Shown here: in pieces, positions 45,841 to 56,304 of the stretch
How the letters are laid out: each line of letters opens with the position of its first letter
How positions within the stretch are numbered: position 1 is the stretch's first letter
Source: Candidatus Pelagibacter sp.
GTDB lineage: Bacteria; Pseudomonadota; Alphaproteobacteria; Pelagibacterales; Pelagibacteraceae
NCBI GenBank assembly: GCA_028343315.1
Contig: JAOLYI010000001.1
Span: forward strand, 1-64,000
DNA: 64,000 bases
Direction of reading: 5' to 3'
The notes under the pieces: generated by a model
What the model saw: the letters and a program-made list of their open reading frames with translations, nothing else
Told to the model about the DNA's origin: nothing
Databases searched by the model: none
Position numbers and translations under genes: made by a program

Positions 45841-46850
45841 AAAGACCTATTTAAACTAAAGCTAGTTAAGCTTTGTAATATTCTTTTATCTTCACTATCA
45901 GAAAAAATAGCTAGAGCATCATAAGACACATTAACAAAATACTCTGCTTTTTTTAAACTTGTCTCAACAGCTTTGTATTTATTAATTAACGCAAGTGTTT
46001 CACTAAAATCCTCTTCAGTTCTTTTTTCTTTCTTCATTATTTCAGTTAAAAACTCTTTTTCTTCTTCATTTCCTTTTTGAAAAATTGTTATTAAAGGCAA
46101 AGTAACTTTACCTTCATAAAAATCTTTTCCTATTTGTTTGCCAAAAAATTTTTCTTTTGCATAATAATCAAGCGCATCATCCGCAATTTGAAAAGCCAAA
46201 CCCAGGTTTCTTCCATAAGACTCTAAAGCCTTTTTTTCTTTATCGTTACTTCCAGAGATGCAAGCACCTGTTTTTGTTGCAGCAGAAAATAACGCTGCTG
46301 TTTTTAAATTTATTATATCAATGTATGTCTCTTCTAAAATATCAGCTTCACCTTTATGTTGAAGTTGAAGAACTTCACCTTGAGCAATTTTTGCAGAAGT
46401 AGAGGATAAAAGTTGCAAAACTTCTAAATCACCATCTTGAACCATGATTTCAAAACATCTACTCAAAAGATAATCACCAACTAAAATTGATGATTGGTTG
46501 CCCCAAATTGAATTTGTAGTTTTAACTCCTCTTCTTAAAGAACTCTCATCAATTACATCATCGTGTAATAATGTTGCTGAATGAATTAGCTCTACACAAG
46601 CCGCAAGATTAATGTCTCTATTGTCTTCTTTGTAGCCAGTCAATTTTGCAGACTCTAAAGTTAATAAAGCTCTTAATCTTTTTCCTCCAGATTTAAGATG
46701 ATGATCACTCATCTTTTCAATTAAATCGACTTCACTTTTTAATCTTTGCTCAATTAAATCTTCAACTTTTTGAAGCTTAGATCCAAGCAAGTTTTTAAGC
46801 TCTAAGTAAGCAGAGTTTGCCGATTTTTTTAGTGGTATTACTGATCCCAT
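45837..46850 (-). CDS. ispB: Polyprenyl diphosphate synthase (octaprenyl type)
   Basis: The 337-residue protein has GGKRLRALL, the first aspartate-rich motif LLHDDVIDESSLRRG and the second DDALDYY. This and its length fit a long-chain synthase for the quinone side chain rather than the farnesyl enzyme encoded at 41300. It is divergent from the peptidase gene at 46996. Confidence 0.9.
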   Translation of the reverse strand: MGSVIPLKKSANSAYLELKNLLGSKLQKVEDLIEQRLKSEVDLIEKMSDHHLKSGGKRLRALLTLESAKLTGYKEDNRDINLAACVELIHSATLLHDDVIDESSLRRGVKTTNSIWGNQSSILVGDYLLSRCFEIMVQDGDLEVLQLLSSTSAKIAQGEVLQLQHKGEADILEETYIDIINLKTAALFSAATKTGACISGSNDKEKKALESYGRNLGLAFQIADDALDYYAKEKFFGKQIGKDFYEGKVTLPLITIFQKGNEEEKEFLTEIMKKEKRTEEDFSETLALINKYKAVETSLKKAEYFVNVSYDALAIFSDSEDKRILQSLTSFSLNRSF

Positions 46851-46892
46851 ATGCTTTATTTATAATTGATTTTTCTAATAATAAATTTTTAA

Positions 46893-46919
46893 TTGGAAAC
46901 GTGGTGACGCACCTATAAT
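46893..46919 (+). promoter_or_regulatory. Possible promoter before the S49 peptidase gene
   Basis: TTGGAA (46893-46898) and a consensus TATAAT (46914-46919) are separated by 15 bases, shorter than the ideal 17. GGTGACGCACC lies between them and has four-base inverted arms. The spacer belongs to two divergent genes, so the site is plausible but weak. Confidence 0.35.
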
Positions 46920-46995
46920 TCAACTATAAGTAGCGTAATTTAATATTAAAATTTAATTTTTTACTGTTATAAGAGTTAGAAAGTTCATCAAAATT

Positions 46996-47808
46996 ATGTT
47001 TTCAATTTTTAAAAAGAAAAAAGTAGTACCTCATGTAAGACTAACCGGAGTAATTGGCTCTGCGGGTCGATTTAACAAAGGTATAGATCTAGCGGGTCAA
47101 AGAGATATTTTAAAAAAAGCATTCTCTTTTAAGAAAATCACACATGTTGCAGTATCAATAAATTCACCTGGAGGATCCCCAGTTCAATCTCATTTGATCT
47201 ACAGTTACATCAGGCAGTTGGCTGAGAAAAGCAAAGTTAAAGTAATTATATTTGCTGAAGATGTTGCCGCATCAGGTGGTTATTTAATTTCATGCGCAGG
47301 TGATGAAATTTATGCAAATTCAAGTTCAATCATAGGCTCAATTGGAGTTATTTCTGCTTCATTTGGATTTAAAGATTTAATAAAAAAAATTGGTATTGAG
47401 AGAAGAGTTTATACTGCAGGAAAAAATAAAAGTACTTTAGATCCTTTTGTGGAGGAAAAAGAAGAGGATGTTAAAAGATTAAAAAGTATTCAACTAGAAT
47501 TACACGCTGATTTTATCAAAGTCGTTGAAACAAGTAGAGGTTCTAAACTTAAAGATCCGGAAAAAAATAATATTTTTACTGGTGAATTTTGGACAGGTAA
47601 ATCAGCATTAGATCTTGGATTAATTGACGGTATGGGAAACGCTGATCAAATTTTAAAAGAAAAATTTGGTGAAAAAGTTATTATTAAAAACTTTGAAAAG
47701 CCAAAAGGATTTATTGCAAGAAAATTATCTTCTTCAATCACAGATCCCGTTGATAGACTAGCCAATATTATAGAAGAAAAATCGATGTGGCAAAAATTTG
47801 GTTTGTAA
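46996..47808 (+). CDS. S49-family peptidase (SppA/SohB-like)
   Basis: The 270-residue protein has SINSPGGSPVQS (54-65), the nucleophile S93 in DVAASGGYLISC and the general base K145 in TAGKNKSTLDP. This is the Ser/Lys dyad of the S49 family, with all catalytic residues in one domain. No clear membrane anchor is seen at the N-terminus (MFSIFKKKKVV), so it may be cytoplasmic. It probably cleaves signal-peptide remnants or small peptides. Confidence 0.87.
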   Translation: MFSIFKKKKVVPHVRLTGVIGSAGRFNKGIDLAGQRDILKKAFSFKKITHVAVSINSPGGSPVQSHLIYSYIRQLAEKSKVKVIIFAEDVAASGGYLISCAGDEIYANSSSIIGSIGVISASFGFKDLIKKIGIERRVYTAGKNKSTLDPFVEEKEEDVKRLKSIQLELHADFIKVVETSRGSKLKDPEKNNIFTGEFWTGKSALDLGLIDGMGNADQILKEKFGEKVIIKNFEKPKGFIARKLSSSITDPVDRLANIIEEKSMWQKFGL

Positions 47809-48705
47809 ATGCCAACAAAAAAAAAAGTTAAAACAAAAACCTCAAAAAAATTAAACTTTTTATCATTTCAAAATATTATAATGAATTTACAAAAATTTTG
47901 GGGAAAAAATGGATGTGTAATATTACAACCTTATGACTTAGAGGTTGGAGCAGGAACTTTTCATCCTGCTACAACTTTAAGATCTCTTGGCCCTAAACCA
48001 TGGAAAGCTGCATACGTTCAACCATCGAGAAGACCAACTGACGGAAGATACGGTGAAAATCCAAATCGTTTACAACATTATTATCAATTTCAAGTCATAA
48101 TAAAACCATCGCCAAAAAATATAAAACAACTCTACTTAAAAAGTTTAGCAACGATTGGGATTGATGTAAAAAATCACGATATCCGATTTGTTGAAGATGA
48201 TTGGGAAAGTCCAACTTTAGGTGCAGCAGGATTAGGCTGGGAAGTTTGGTGTGATGGAATGGAGATTACACAATTCACATACTTTCAACAAATGACAGGA
48301 ATAGAATGTAAACCGGTACCTGTAGAAATAACTTATGGCCTAGAAAGATTATGCATGTTCGTTCAAGGCAAAAACAATGTCTTTGATTTAGATTGGAACG
48401 ATGAAGGAATTAAATATAAGGAAGTTTTTTTTCAAGCTGAAAAAGAGTTTTCAGCTTATAACTTTGAATTTGCAAATACAGACACTTTATTAAAAAATTT
48501 TGAAAGCACGGAAATGGAATGTAAGTCTTTGCTTGAAAAAAAACTTTCACTTCCAGCTTACGATCAATGTTTAAAAGCCAGTCATATATTTAATTTATTA
48601 GATGCCCGTGGAGTTATTGGTGTCGCAGAAAGAACGGGTTACATAACCAGAATTCGAGAACTTGCAAAAGGTTGCGGAGCATTATGGCTGAGTACGCAAA
48701 GTTAG
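47809..48705 (+). CDS. glyQ: Glycyl-tRNA synthetase alpha subunit
   Basis: The 298-residue protein has [32 protein letters not shown] in broken form, [39 protein letters not shown] and the C-terminal [12 protein letters not shown]. It is the catalytic subunit of the bacterial alpha2beta2 enzyme. It starts on the base after the peptidase stop; glyS follows after three bases. Confidence 0.97.
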   Translation: MPTKKKVKTKTSKKLNFLSFQNIIMNLQKFWGKNGCVILQPYDLEVGAGTFHPATTLRSLGPKPWKAAYVQPSRRPTDGRYGENPNRLQHYYQFQVIIKPSPKNIKQLYLKSLATIGIDVKNHDIRFVEDDWESPTLGAAGLGWEVWCDGMEITQFTYFQQMTGIECKPVPVEITYGLERLCMFVQGKNNVFDLDWNDEGIKYKEVFFQAEKEFSAYNFEFANTDTLLKNFESTEMECKSLLEKKLSLPAYDQCLKASHIFNLLDARGVIGVAERTGYITRIRELAKGCGALWLSTQS

Positions 48706-48708
48706 ATT

Positions 48709-50763
48709 ATGGCAGAACTTTTATTGGAACTTTATAGTGAAGAAATTCCTCCTCAATTACAAATTGGAGCAAGAAATCAACTAAAAGAATTTGTTAAAAA
48801 ACCCCTAAAAGAAGACAATATAAAGTATAAAGATTTATTAGTTTATTCTTCACCCACTAGATTAACGCTACTTATTAAGGACTTAGCAGAAAAAATTAAA
48901 ATTGAAGCTAAAGAAGTTAAAGGGCCCAAGGTAGGTTCTCCTGATCAGGTTTTACAAGGTTTTATAAAAGCGAAAAGTGTTTCAGAAAAAGATTTAATTG
49001 AAAAAGAAACTGAAAAAGGAAAATTTTACTTTATTAAAACGCAGCCCCAGTTAATTTTAATTGAAGATTTATTAGTTAAAATAATTCCAAAAGCAATTAG
49101 CTCAATTAACTGGAAAAAATCAATGAAATGGTCAGACCATAGTTTGATGTGGGGAAGACCTTTGAGATCGATCTTTGCCCGATTTAATAATAAGAAACTT
49201 TTATTTAAATTTGATCATTTAGAAACAACAGATGAAATTATAATTGAACAAGATTTAACTATTAAAACTAGAAAAATTAAAGATTTTAAAGACTATTTAA
49301 GCTTTCTCAAAAGTAATAAAATTATTGTTAATCATCAGGAAAGAGAAGAGATTATTTTAAAAAAAATAAATTCATTCTCACAATCTAAACAATATAAAGA
49401 GCACCTAAATCCTAAACTTTTAGAGGAAGTTGTTAATATTGTAGAAGATCCAAATTTACTTCACGTTAGTTTTAACAAAGATTATCTAAAGATTCCCCAA
49501 GAAATAATAATCTCCACTTTAGAAAAACATCAAAGATATTTTCCAATTTTTGATAGCAGAGATCGGTTAACAAATTATTTCTTTGTCGTAGCTAATAAAA
49601 AAGATGAAAAAAAATTTATTACACAAGGCAATAAAAGGGTTGTAGAAGCAAGGTTAGCCGACGCTAAATTCTTTTGGGATAAAGATAGATCTAAAAATTT
49701 AATTAAACAAATCGCCAATCTTAAATCTGTTACGTTCTATGAAAAACTTGGAACAATTTACGATAAGACACAGCGACTAAGACAATTGGCAGGACTACTC
49801 TCTGATGATTTAAATATTAACAAAGAAAAGGTTCAAGTTGCAGCATCTATATCAAAATCTGATTTATGTTCTGATTTAGTTGGAGAGTACCCTGAACTTC
49901 AAGGTGTAATGGGAAAATATTTCGCTTTAGCGCAAGGATTTGAAGAAGACGTCGCTAACTCAGTTAGCGATCATTATTTACCTACAGGTCTAACTTCAGT
50001 TTTGCCAAAGAAACCTTTTAGTTATTCAATTTCAATTGTAGACAAAATAGACACCTTAGTTGGATTCTTCGTTATCGATGAAAAACCTACGAGTTCTAAA
50101 GATCCATTTGCACTACGACGTGCAGCAATAGGATTATTACGAATAATAATCGAAAATAAATTATCATTTAAGCTTAGAGATTTAATTAATTACGCCATAA
50201 GATTATATCAAGAACAAGGTGTTAAAATAATTAACGAAAAAACAGAACAACAAGTTCTTGAATTTATTAAAGAGAGAATGAGAAATGTTTTAAAATTAAA
50301 AAATATAAAACCAGATATAATCGAAGCTTCTGTCAGCTCTCATGCCGGAGATAATTTTTTAGCACTTTATGCAAAAACAATTTTAATGAACAAGTATAAG
50401 AATAAAGGCATCGGCCTTAATGCAATTAGCTCCTATAAAAGAGCCTCTAATATTCTGGATAAGGCCGGAAAAGGAATCACAGGCAGACCAGACGCTGTAT
50501 TATTTAGAAAAGAAGAAGAAAAAATACTTCATGAAAAAATTAACGAAATAAGAAAAGCCTTTACCGTTAAAGATGATAATAAAGATTACGAAAACTTGTT
50601 GATAAGGCTATCAGAAATTAAAGAATTTACAGATAATTTTTTTGACAACGTCGTAGTAAATGATGAAAATCAAGATATTAAAAATAATCGATTAGAGCTG
50701 TTAAAATTGTTTTGCAACACTTTTGATAACTTTATTGATTTTTCAAAATTAGAAGGTCTGTAA
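48709..50763 (+). CDS. glyS: Glycyl-tRNA synthetase beta subunit
   Basis: The 684-residue protein starts MAELLLELYSEEIPPQLQ and has STLEKHQRYFPIFD, ARLADAKFFWDKDR and CSDLVGEYPELQGVMGKYFA, all typical of GlyS. It binds tRNA-Gly and completes the synthetase with GlyQ. It overlaps the ppdK start by one base (TAATG). Confidence 0.96.
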   Translation: MAELLLELYSEEIPPQLQIGARNQLKEFVKKPLKEDNIKYKDLLVYSSPTRLTLLIKDLAEKIKIEAKEVKGPKVGSPDQVLQGFIKAKSVSEKDLIEKETEKGKFYFIKTQPQLILIEDLLVKIIPKAISSINWKKSMKWSDHSLMWGRPLRSIFARFNNKKLLFKFDHLETTDEIIIEQDLTIKTRKIKDFKDYLSFLKSNKIIVNHQEREEIILKKINSFSQSKQYKEHLNPKLLEEVVNIVEDPNLLHVSFNKDYLKIPQEIIISTLEKHQRYFPIFDSRDRLTNYFFVVANKKDEKKFITQGNKRVVEARLADAKFFWDKDRSKNLIKQIANLKSVTFYEKLGTIYDKTQRLRQLAGLLSDDLNINKEKVQVAASISKSDLCSDLVGEYPELQGVMGKYFALAQGFEEDVANSVSDHYLPTGLTSVLPKKPFSYSISIVDKIDTLVGFFVIDEKPTSSKDPFALRRAAIGLLRIIIENKLSFKLRDLINYAIRLYQEQGVKIINEKTEQQVLEFIKERMRNVLKLKNIKPDIIEASVSSHAGDNFLALYAKTILMNKYKNKGIGLNAISSYKRASNILDKAGKGITGRPDAVLFRKEEEKILHEKINEIRKAFTVKDDNKDYENLLIRLSEIKEFTDNFFDNVVVNDENQDIKNNRLELLKLFCNTFDNFIDFSKLEGL

Positions 50764-53423
50764 TGGCAAAAGTAGTATTTAGTTTTGATGATAAATCTGC
50801 AAAAAAATTAAAGAATAAAAAAAATATTCTAGGAGGGAAGGGAGCTAATCTCGGAGAGATGGGCAGACTAGGTTTACCTGTTCCCCCAGGATTCACTATT
50901 ACAACAGAAGTTTGTGATCTTTTTTATAAAAATAAAAAAAAATTACCTCAAAAAGTAATTAAAAATATCGAGGCAGAATTAAAAAATATTGAAAAGAAAA
51001 CTAAAAAGAAATTTGGTGATCTTAAAAATCCATTACTAGTATCAGTTAGATCAGGAGCAAGAATTTCAATGCCCGGGATGATGGATACTATTTTAAATTT
51101 AGGTTTAAACGATAAAACTGTTGAAGCGTTAAAGAAGAAGACTTCAAATGGAAGATTTGCCAAAGACAGTTATAGAAGATTTATTCAGATGTATAGTAAT
51201 GTGGTTCTTAACGTTGAAGGTCACTTGTTCGAAGAGTTAATAGATAATTATAAATTAACCAAAGGGGTTCTATTAGACACCGACCTAGATGAAAATGATT
51301 GGGATGGATTAATTACTAATTTTAAAGAATTAGTTAAGAAAGAAAAAAAAATTAATTTTCCGCAGGATGTAAAAGAACAGTTGCTAGGAGCAATTAATGC
51401 AGTATTTTTATCTTGGGATAGTCAAAGAGCAAAAACTTATAGAAAGTTAAACCAAATACCAGACCACTGGGGCACAGCAGTAAATGTTCAAGCCATGGTG
51501 TTTGGTAATATGGGTAACGATTGTTCAACGGGAGTTGCGTTTACTAGAAATCCATCTACAGGGGGCAATTCTTTCTTTGGAGAATTTTTAATTAATGCTC
51601 AAGGTGAAGACGTTGTAGCAGGCACAAGAACACCTCAATACATAACCAAAAAAGCAAAACAGGATGCTGGCTCAAAAGATCAATCAATGGAAGAAGCTAT
51701 GCCAAAAGTTTACAAAGAATTAGCTAAAGTATTTCTTAAATTAGAAAAACATTACAAAGACATGCAAGATATTGAATTTACAGTTGAGAATAATAAACTT
51801 TGGATGTTGCAAACAAGATCAGGTAAACGAACTGCGAAAGCCGCAATTAAAATTGCAGTTGATATGGTAAAAGAAAAATTAATATCAAAAAAAGAAGCAA
51901 TACTAAGAATAGATCCAAATACATTAGATACATTATTACACCCAACTTTAGACAATAAAGTTAAGAAAGAAATTATCGCATCTGGTCTTCCAGCATCACC
52001 AGGAGCAGCAAGTGGTAAAGTTGTTTTCTCAGCAGATGAAGCCGAAAGATTAAATGGGATGATGCAGGATACCATTCTTGTTAGATTAGAAACTTCACCT
52101 GAAGATATTCATGGTATGCATGCAGCAAAAGGAATTCTAACGGCAAGAGGTGGAATGACGAGTCATGCCGCTGTTGTAGCGAGAGGAATGGGAAGACCGT
52201 GTGTGTCTGGATCAAGTGAAATTACAATTGACTATGAAAGCAAACAATTTAAAGCGGGTGAAGAAATCATAAAAGAAGGTGATATCATAACTATCGATGG
52301 CGGTAGTGGAAAAGTTATGAAAGGATTAGTGCCAACTGTCCAGCCAGAAATTTCAGGGTATTTTTCTACAATTATGAAATGGGCTGATGAGTTTAAAAAA
52401 TTAAAAGTCAGAACTAATGCTGAGACAGAAACTGACAGTAAAACAGCAAGAGAATTTGGTGCAGAAGGAATAGGCTTATGCAGAACAGAGCACATGTTTT
52501 TTGATGAAGAAAGAATTTTATCAGTAAGGCAGATGATTTTATCAAGATCTAAAGAAGATAGAGATAGCGCTTTAGAAAAATTGTTACCACATCAAAAAGA
52601 TGATTTTAAAAAGATATTTAATGTTATGTCTGGATTACCAGTAACTGTGAGATTACTTGATCCTCCTTTACATGAATTTTTACCAAAAACAGATAAAGAT
52701 ATAGATGAAGTTGCTAGATCACTAAATTTAGCTGCTAAAGAAGTTAAAGATAGAATTGCTGAACTACATGAAGAAAATCCTATGCTGGGTCATAGAGGAT
52801 GTAGACTAGGTATTTCTTTTCCTGAAATTTATGAAATGCAATGTGAAGCAATCTTTAAAGCTTTAATCGAACTTAAAAAATCAAAAATTAAATCAGCTTT
52901 TGTTGAGATCATGATACCTCTCGTTTCAACAGATACAGAATTAAAAATCTTAAGAGAATTAGTTAATAGAACCGCTAAAAAGATTGAGACAGAAAATAAA
53001 ATCAAATTAGAATATATGGTTGGAACTATGATTGAGCTTCCAAGAGCTGCCTTACAGGCTAAATTAATTTCTAAGCACGCTGATTTTTTTAGTTTTGGAA
53101 CAAATGATTTAACACAAACTACATTAGGAATAAGCCGGGACGACTCTGGTAAGTTTTTAAATGATTATATTGATAATAAAATATTTGATGTTGATCCATT
53201 TGTAAGTATTGACCAAAGTGGAGTAGGCGAACTAGTTGAACTCGCTTCTACAAGAGGAAGAAAAGTTAATAAGAAACTTAAATTAGGCATCTGCGGTGAG
53301 CACGGTGGAGATCCTAAAAGCATAGATTTCTGTTCTAGAACAGGACTAGATTATGTGTCCTGTTCTCCATTTCGAGTCCCTGTCGCTAGATTAGCTGCTG
53401 CTCAAGCAGAATTAAGAAAATAA
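50763..53423 (+). CDS. ppdK: Pyruvate, phosphate dikinase
   Basis: The 886-residue protein has an ATP-grasp part (GGKGANLGEMGRLGLPVPPGFTI; SVRSGARISMPGMMDT), the swivelling domain GGMTSHAAVVARGMGRPCVSG with the phosphohistidine, and the PEP-binding TIM barrel (GIGLCRTEHMFF; SFGTNDLTQTT; GICGEHGGDP). It interconverts pyruvate and PEP with ATP and phosphate, useful for gluconeogenesis. It overlaps nadC by 12 bases tail to tail. Confidence 0.97.
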   Translation: MAKVVFSFDDKSAKKLKNKKNILGGKGANLGEMGRLGLPVPPGFTITTEVCDLFYKNKKKLPQKVIKNIEAELKNIEKKTKKKFGDLKNPLLVSVRSGARISMPGMMDTILNLGLNDKTVEALKKKTSNGRFAKDSYRRFIQMYSNVVLNVEGHLFEELIDNYKLTKGVLLDTDLDENDWDGLITNFKELVKKEKKINFPQDVKEQLLGAINAVFLSWDSQRAKTYRKLNQIPDHWGTAVNVQAMVFGNMGNDCSTGVAFTRNPSTGGNSFFGEFLINAQGEDVVAGTRTPQYITKKAKQDAGSKDQSMEEAMPKVYKELAKVFLKLEKHYKDMQDIEFTVENNKLWMLQTRSGKRTAKAAIKIAVDMVKEKLISKKEAILRIDPNTLDTLLHPTLDNKVKKEIIASGLPASPGAASGKVVFSADEAERLNGMMQDTILVRLETSPEDIHGMHAAKGILTARGGMTSHAAVVARGMGRPCVSGSSEITIDYESKQFKAGEEIIKEGDIITIDGGSGKVMKGLVPTVQPEISGYFSTIMKWADEFKKLKVRTNAETETDSKTAREFGAEGIGLCRTEHMFFDEERILSVRQMILSRSKEDRDSALEKLLPHQKDDFKKIFNVMSGLPVTVRLLDPPLHEFLPKTDKDIDEVARSLNLAAKEVKDRIAELHEENPMLGHRGCRLGISFPEIYEMQCEAIFKALIELKKSKIKSAFVEIMIPLVSTDTELKILRELVNRTAKKIETENKIKLEYMVGTMIELPRAALQAKLISKHADFFSFGTNDLTQTTLGISRDDSGKFLNDYIDNKIFDVDPFVSIDQSGVGELVELASTRGRKVNKKLKLGICGEHGGDPKSIDFCSRTGLDYVSCSPFRVPVARLAAAQAELRK

Positions 53424-54257
53424 CAAAGTAGTATCAAATGATTTGGCGCTATGAGTGATAGCACCTACAGAAATTCTATTAATTCCTGTACTAGATATTT
53501 TTTTAATATTTTTTAGATTAGCATTACCTGAATATTCAGTTTCATATTTATTTTTACAAAGTTTTAGACATTTTCTTAATTGCTTAATGCTCATGTTATC
53601 GAATAAAATTCTTTTAAATTTAAGACCTAATACTTGATTTAATTGCTTAAGATTTTCTATCTCAACCGTTACAATTTTTTTAGTCTTAATAGCTTTTTTT
53701 ACTAAATTTTCTAAACTGTCCTCAGCACTTATATGATTATCTTTAATTAAAATTTCATCACTTAGGTTGTATCTATGGTTGTGACCACCACCTTTTTTTA
53801 CAGCATATTTTTCTAACAATCTTAAATTTGGTGTTGTTTTTCTCGTGCAACAAATCTTAGTTTTTTTATTAACTTTTTGTTTAAATTGATTAGTTAAGGT
53901 TGCAATTCCTGAGGTGTGATTTAAAAAATTTAAAGCAGTTCTCTCTGCAATTAAAATTGTTTTTGTTTTGGCTTTTATTTCAGCAATAACTTTATCCTTT
54001 TTTACTTTAGCACCATCTTTTACTTTACTTATAAAAATTGTCTCTTTACTCACCAGCTTGAACGCAGTTTTGCAAAAATCTAACCCAGCTATGATACCAT
54101 CTTGTTTTGCTACGATTTGAGCTTTAACTTTCTTATTTTTAAATTTTATTAAGTTTGTTGTGATATCACCTCTAGGTTTTAAGTCTTCATCTAGAGCTTT
54201 TTTAACTACGGATTTAATATAAGATTGATTTAATTTTTGCACTGATCTAACGACCAA
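53412..54257 (-). CDS. nadC: Nicotinate-nucleotide pyrophosphorylase (carboxylating)
   Basis: The 281-residue protein has GDITTNLI, TALNFLNHTSGIATLT, TRKTTPNLRLLEKYAVKKGGG and ILIKDNHI, the quinolinate phosphoribosyltransferase motifs. It makes nicotinate mononucleotide. It overlaps the end of nadA by 11 bases. nadB is not between or beside them, so the aspartate oxidation step must be encoded elsewhere. Confidence 0.95.
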   Translation of the reverse strand: MVVRSVQKLNQSYIKSVVKKALDEDLKPRGDITTNLIKFKNKKVKAQIVAKQDGIIAGLDFCKTAFKLVSKETIFISKVKDGAKVKKDKVIAEIKAKTKTILIAERTALNFLNHTSGIATLTNQFKQKVNKKTKICCTRKTTPNLRLLEKYAVKKGGGHNHRYNLSDEILIKDNHISAEDSLENLVKKAIKTKKIVTVEIENLKQLNQVLGLKFKRILFDNMSIKQLRKCLKLCKNKYETEYSGNANLKNIKKISSTGINRISVGAITHSAKSFDTTLLFS

Positions 54258-55236
54258 TTTCGGTCATTCTAATTACAGATTTTCTAGCGGCTTCTATAGT
54301 TTTATTATCTAAAATAATTTCATTCGTATCATTTTCTAAGCAGTCTAAGATTTTTTCTAAATTAATTTTTTTCATATAAGGACATAAGTTACACGGTTTA
54401 ATAAATGATACATTTGGATTATCAGCTTCAACATTATCACTCATCGAACACTCTGTTACTAGCATCACCTTTTTAGGTTGATTATCTTTTACATATTTAA
54501 TCATGCCAGACGTAGAGCCAGCAAAATCAGATGCTGCGATTACATCAGGGGGACACTCAGGATGTGCTATAACTTTTATTCCTGGATTTTGTGTTTTAAT
54601 ATCTTTAATTTCTTTTTCAGTAAATTGTTCATGAACAATACAAGTTCCTTTCCATGCAATGATTTTTACTTTTGTATTCTTTGCAACATAATCTGCTAAA
54701 TATTGATCAGGTAAAAATATAACTTTATCTACATTTAAAGACTCAACCACTTTAACTGCATTAGCAGAAGTGCAACAAATATCTGTTTCAGCTTTTACAT
54801 CTGCAGAAGTATTTACGTATGATACAACTGGAACACCTGGATATTTTTGTTTTAATAATCTTACATCTTCACCTGTTATTGAACTTGCAAGTGAACAACC
54901 TGCTTCCATATCAGGAAGAAAAACTTTTTTAGCAGGATTCATAAGTTTTGCTGTTTCTGCCATGAAGTGTACTCCACACATAATTATTTTATCTGCAGAA
55001 GTTTTAGAAGCTTCGATTGCTAAAGCCAAAGAGTCAGCAGCGATATCAGCAACACCATGATAAATCTCTGGTGTTTGATAATTGTGAGCAAGAATAATGG
55101 CGTTCTTTTCTCTTTTTAATTTATTAATTTTATCAATTAGAGGCGCATGAATTTTCCACTCAGCGTCAGGTATAAACTTAGATATTTTTTTATAAATATC
55201 TTGTGAATTTGCTATATTATGTTGTTGTGCAGACAT
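54247..55236 (-). CDS. nadA: Quinolinate synthase
   Basis: The 329-residue protein has AIILAHNYQTPEIYHGVAD, CGVHFMAETAK, PDMEAGCSLASS, HPECPPDV, TECSMSDN and the cluster region PCNLCPYMKKI. These cysteines include the 4Fe-4S ligands. It condenses iminoaspartate with dihydroxyacetone phosphate. The next gene in the strand direction is nadC, overlapping by 11 bases. Confidence 0.96.
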   Translation of the reverse strand: MSAQQHNIANSQDIYKKISKFIPDAEWKIHAPLIDKINKLKREKNAIILAHNYQTPEIYHGVADIAADSLALAIEASKTSADKIIMCGVHFMAETAKLMNPAKKVFLPDMEAGCSLASSITGEDVRLLKQKYPGVPVVSYVNTSADVKAETDICCTSANAVKVVESLNVDKVIFLPDQYLADYVAKNTKVKIIAWKGTCIVHEQFTEKEIKDIKTQNPGIKVIAHPECPPDVIAASDFAGSTSGMIKYVKDNQPKKVMLVTECSMSDNVEADNPNVSFIKPCNLCPYMKKINLEKILDCLENDTNEIILDNKTIEAARKSVIRMTEIGR

Positions 55237-55297
55237 ACTAATTCTAATTTACCAACTTGAGGTTAAATTGTCATTCCTTTATTGTCGCATAATTATT

Positions 55298-55381
55298 GCG
55301 GTCGTGCTGAAATTGGTAGACAGGCACGCTTGAGGGGCGTGTGGGTTTCCCGTGAGAGTTCGAGTCTCTCCGACCGCACCA
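55298..55381 (+). tRNA. tRNA-Leu(GAG)
   Basis: The acceptor arm GCGGTCG pairs with CGACCGC. The anticodon stem CACGC pairs with GCGTG around the loop TTGAGGG (anticodon GAG). There is a long variable arm (TGGGTTTCCCGT), as in Leu tRNAs, a T-arm with TTCGAGT, and CCA is encoded. The last A of CCA is next to the stop of ygfZ on the other strand. Confidence 0.95.
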
Positions 55382-56266
55382 TTATTTGAATATATTGATT
55401 AACTTAGCCTTATTATCGTTTATGGAAATATCTTTATCATTAAATTCAGAAAAATCAGGGTCAAAAAGTTTAACCAACGCAAAAGGCATTGGTTTATTAA
55501 TCAAAACTTTTCCAATTGTAATATTATTGTATTTAAGTTCATCACCTATGCTTAATTCTTGATCAAATTTTATCGGCAACAATCTTCTTCTTAGTTTATT
55601 TTTAAGCTTCATTCTTGCAGTATTCTCTTGCCCAACATAGCAACCTTTTTTAAAATCAATAGCCTTAAGTTCTTCAAAATTTGCCTCTAATCCAAACAAT
55701 TGTTCTTTTAAATTTTCTACACCTTTAATAGGTATCCCTAGAGCATGTGCATCTATAAAATAATTTTCAGCTTGAGTAATTTTTAAATCTAATTTTTTTA
55801 TTGTGAGGTGTAATTTTTCAAGGGTTGATAAGATTCTAGCTCCTAACTTTTTATTTCTCGGATCAATAAATACAGGGCTATCCCTATAAACTATCGTATC
55901 GGTGTTTTTGTTCTCATTGTTTTGTATTTCGGTGAATTTTTCTAAACTTATTAAACCAATGACATGATTAGTAGAAATATCTTTAATTTCAATTTTTGAT
56001 CTTAATTTATATTTTGAGAGATAAGCGATAATTTCATTTGTAAATTTATTATCACAGTCTAATAAAAATCCTTCTTTTGTTAGCAACAGAAAAAATTCAA
56101 ATAAGTATTTGCCTTGTGGAGTAAACAACGCTGAAAAAATTGAATTAGAAGAACTTACCTTTTCTACATCGTTGGTAATGATATTTTGAAGAAAATTTTT
56201 AGAATCTTCACCCGTTATTGAGATTAATCCACGGTCTTCTAATAAAATAATTTTATCTTTTTCCAT
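55382..56266 (-). CDS. ygfZ: YgfZ/GcvT-domain folate-binding protein
   Basis: The 294-residue protein has the YgfZ signature KGCYVGQENTARM near residue 204 and the early FLQNIITNDVEK and SALFTPQGKYLFEFFLL. YgfZ proteins bind folate and help keep some iron-sulfur enzymes active, which fits NadA and ferredoxin nearby. It lies tail to tail with the tRNA-Leu and is divergent from the dihydroorotase gene by 38 bases. Confidence 0.9.
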   Translation of the reverse strand: MEKDKIILLEDRGLISITGEDSKNFLQNIITNDVEKVSSSNSIFSALFTPQGKYLFEFFLLLTKEGFLLDCDNKFTNEIIAYLSKYKLRSKIEIKDISTNHVIGLISLEKFTEIQNNENKNTDTIVYRDSPVFIDPRNKKLGARILSTLEKLHLTIKKLDLKITQAENYFIDAHALGIPIKGVENLKEQLFGLEANFEELKAIDFKKGCYVGQENTARMKLKNKLRRRLLPIKFDQELSIGDELKYNNITIGKVLINKPMPFALVKLFDPDFSEFNDKDISINDNKAKLINIFK

Positions 56267-56304
56267 ATTTGCAAGTTTATATTGTATAATATATTTATTA
56301 AATC

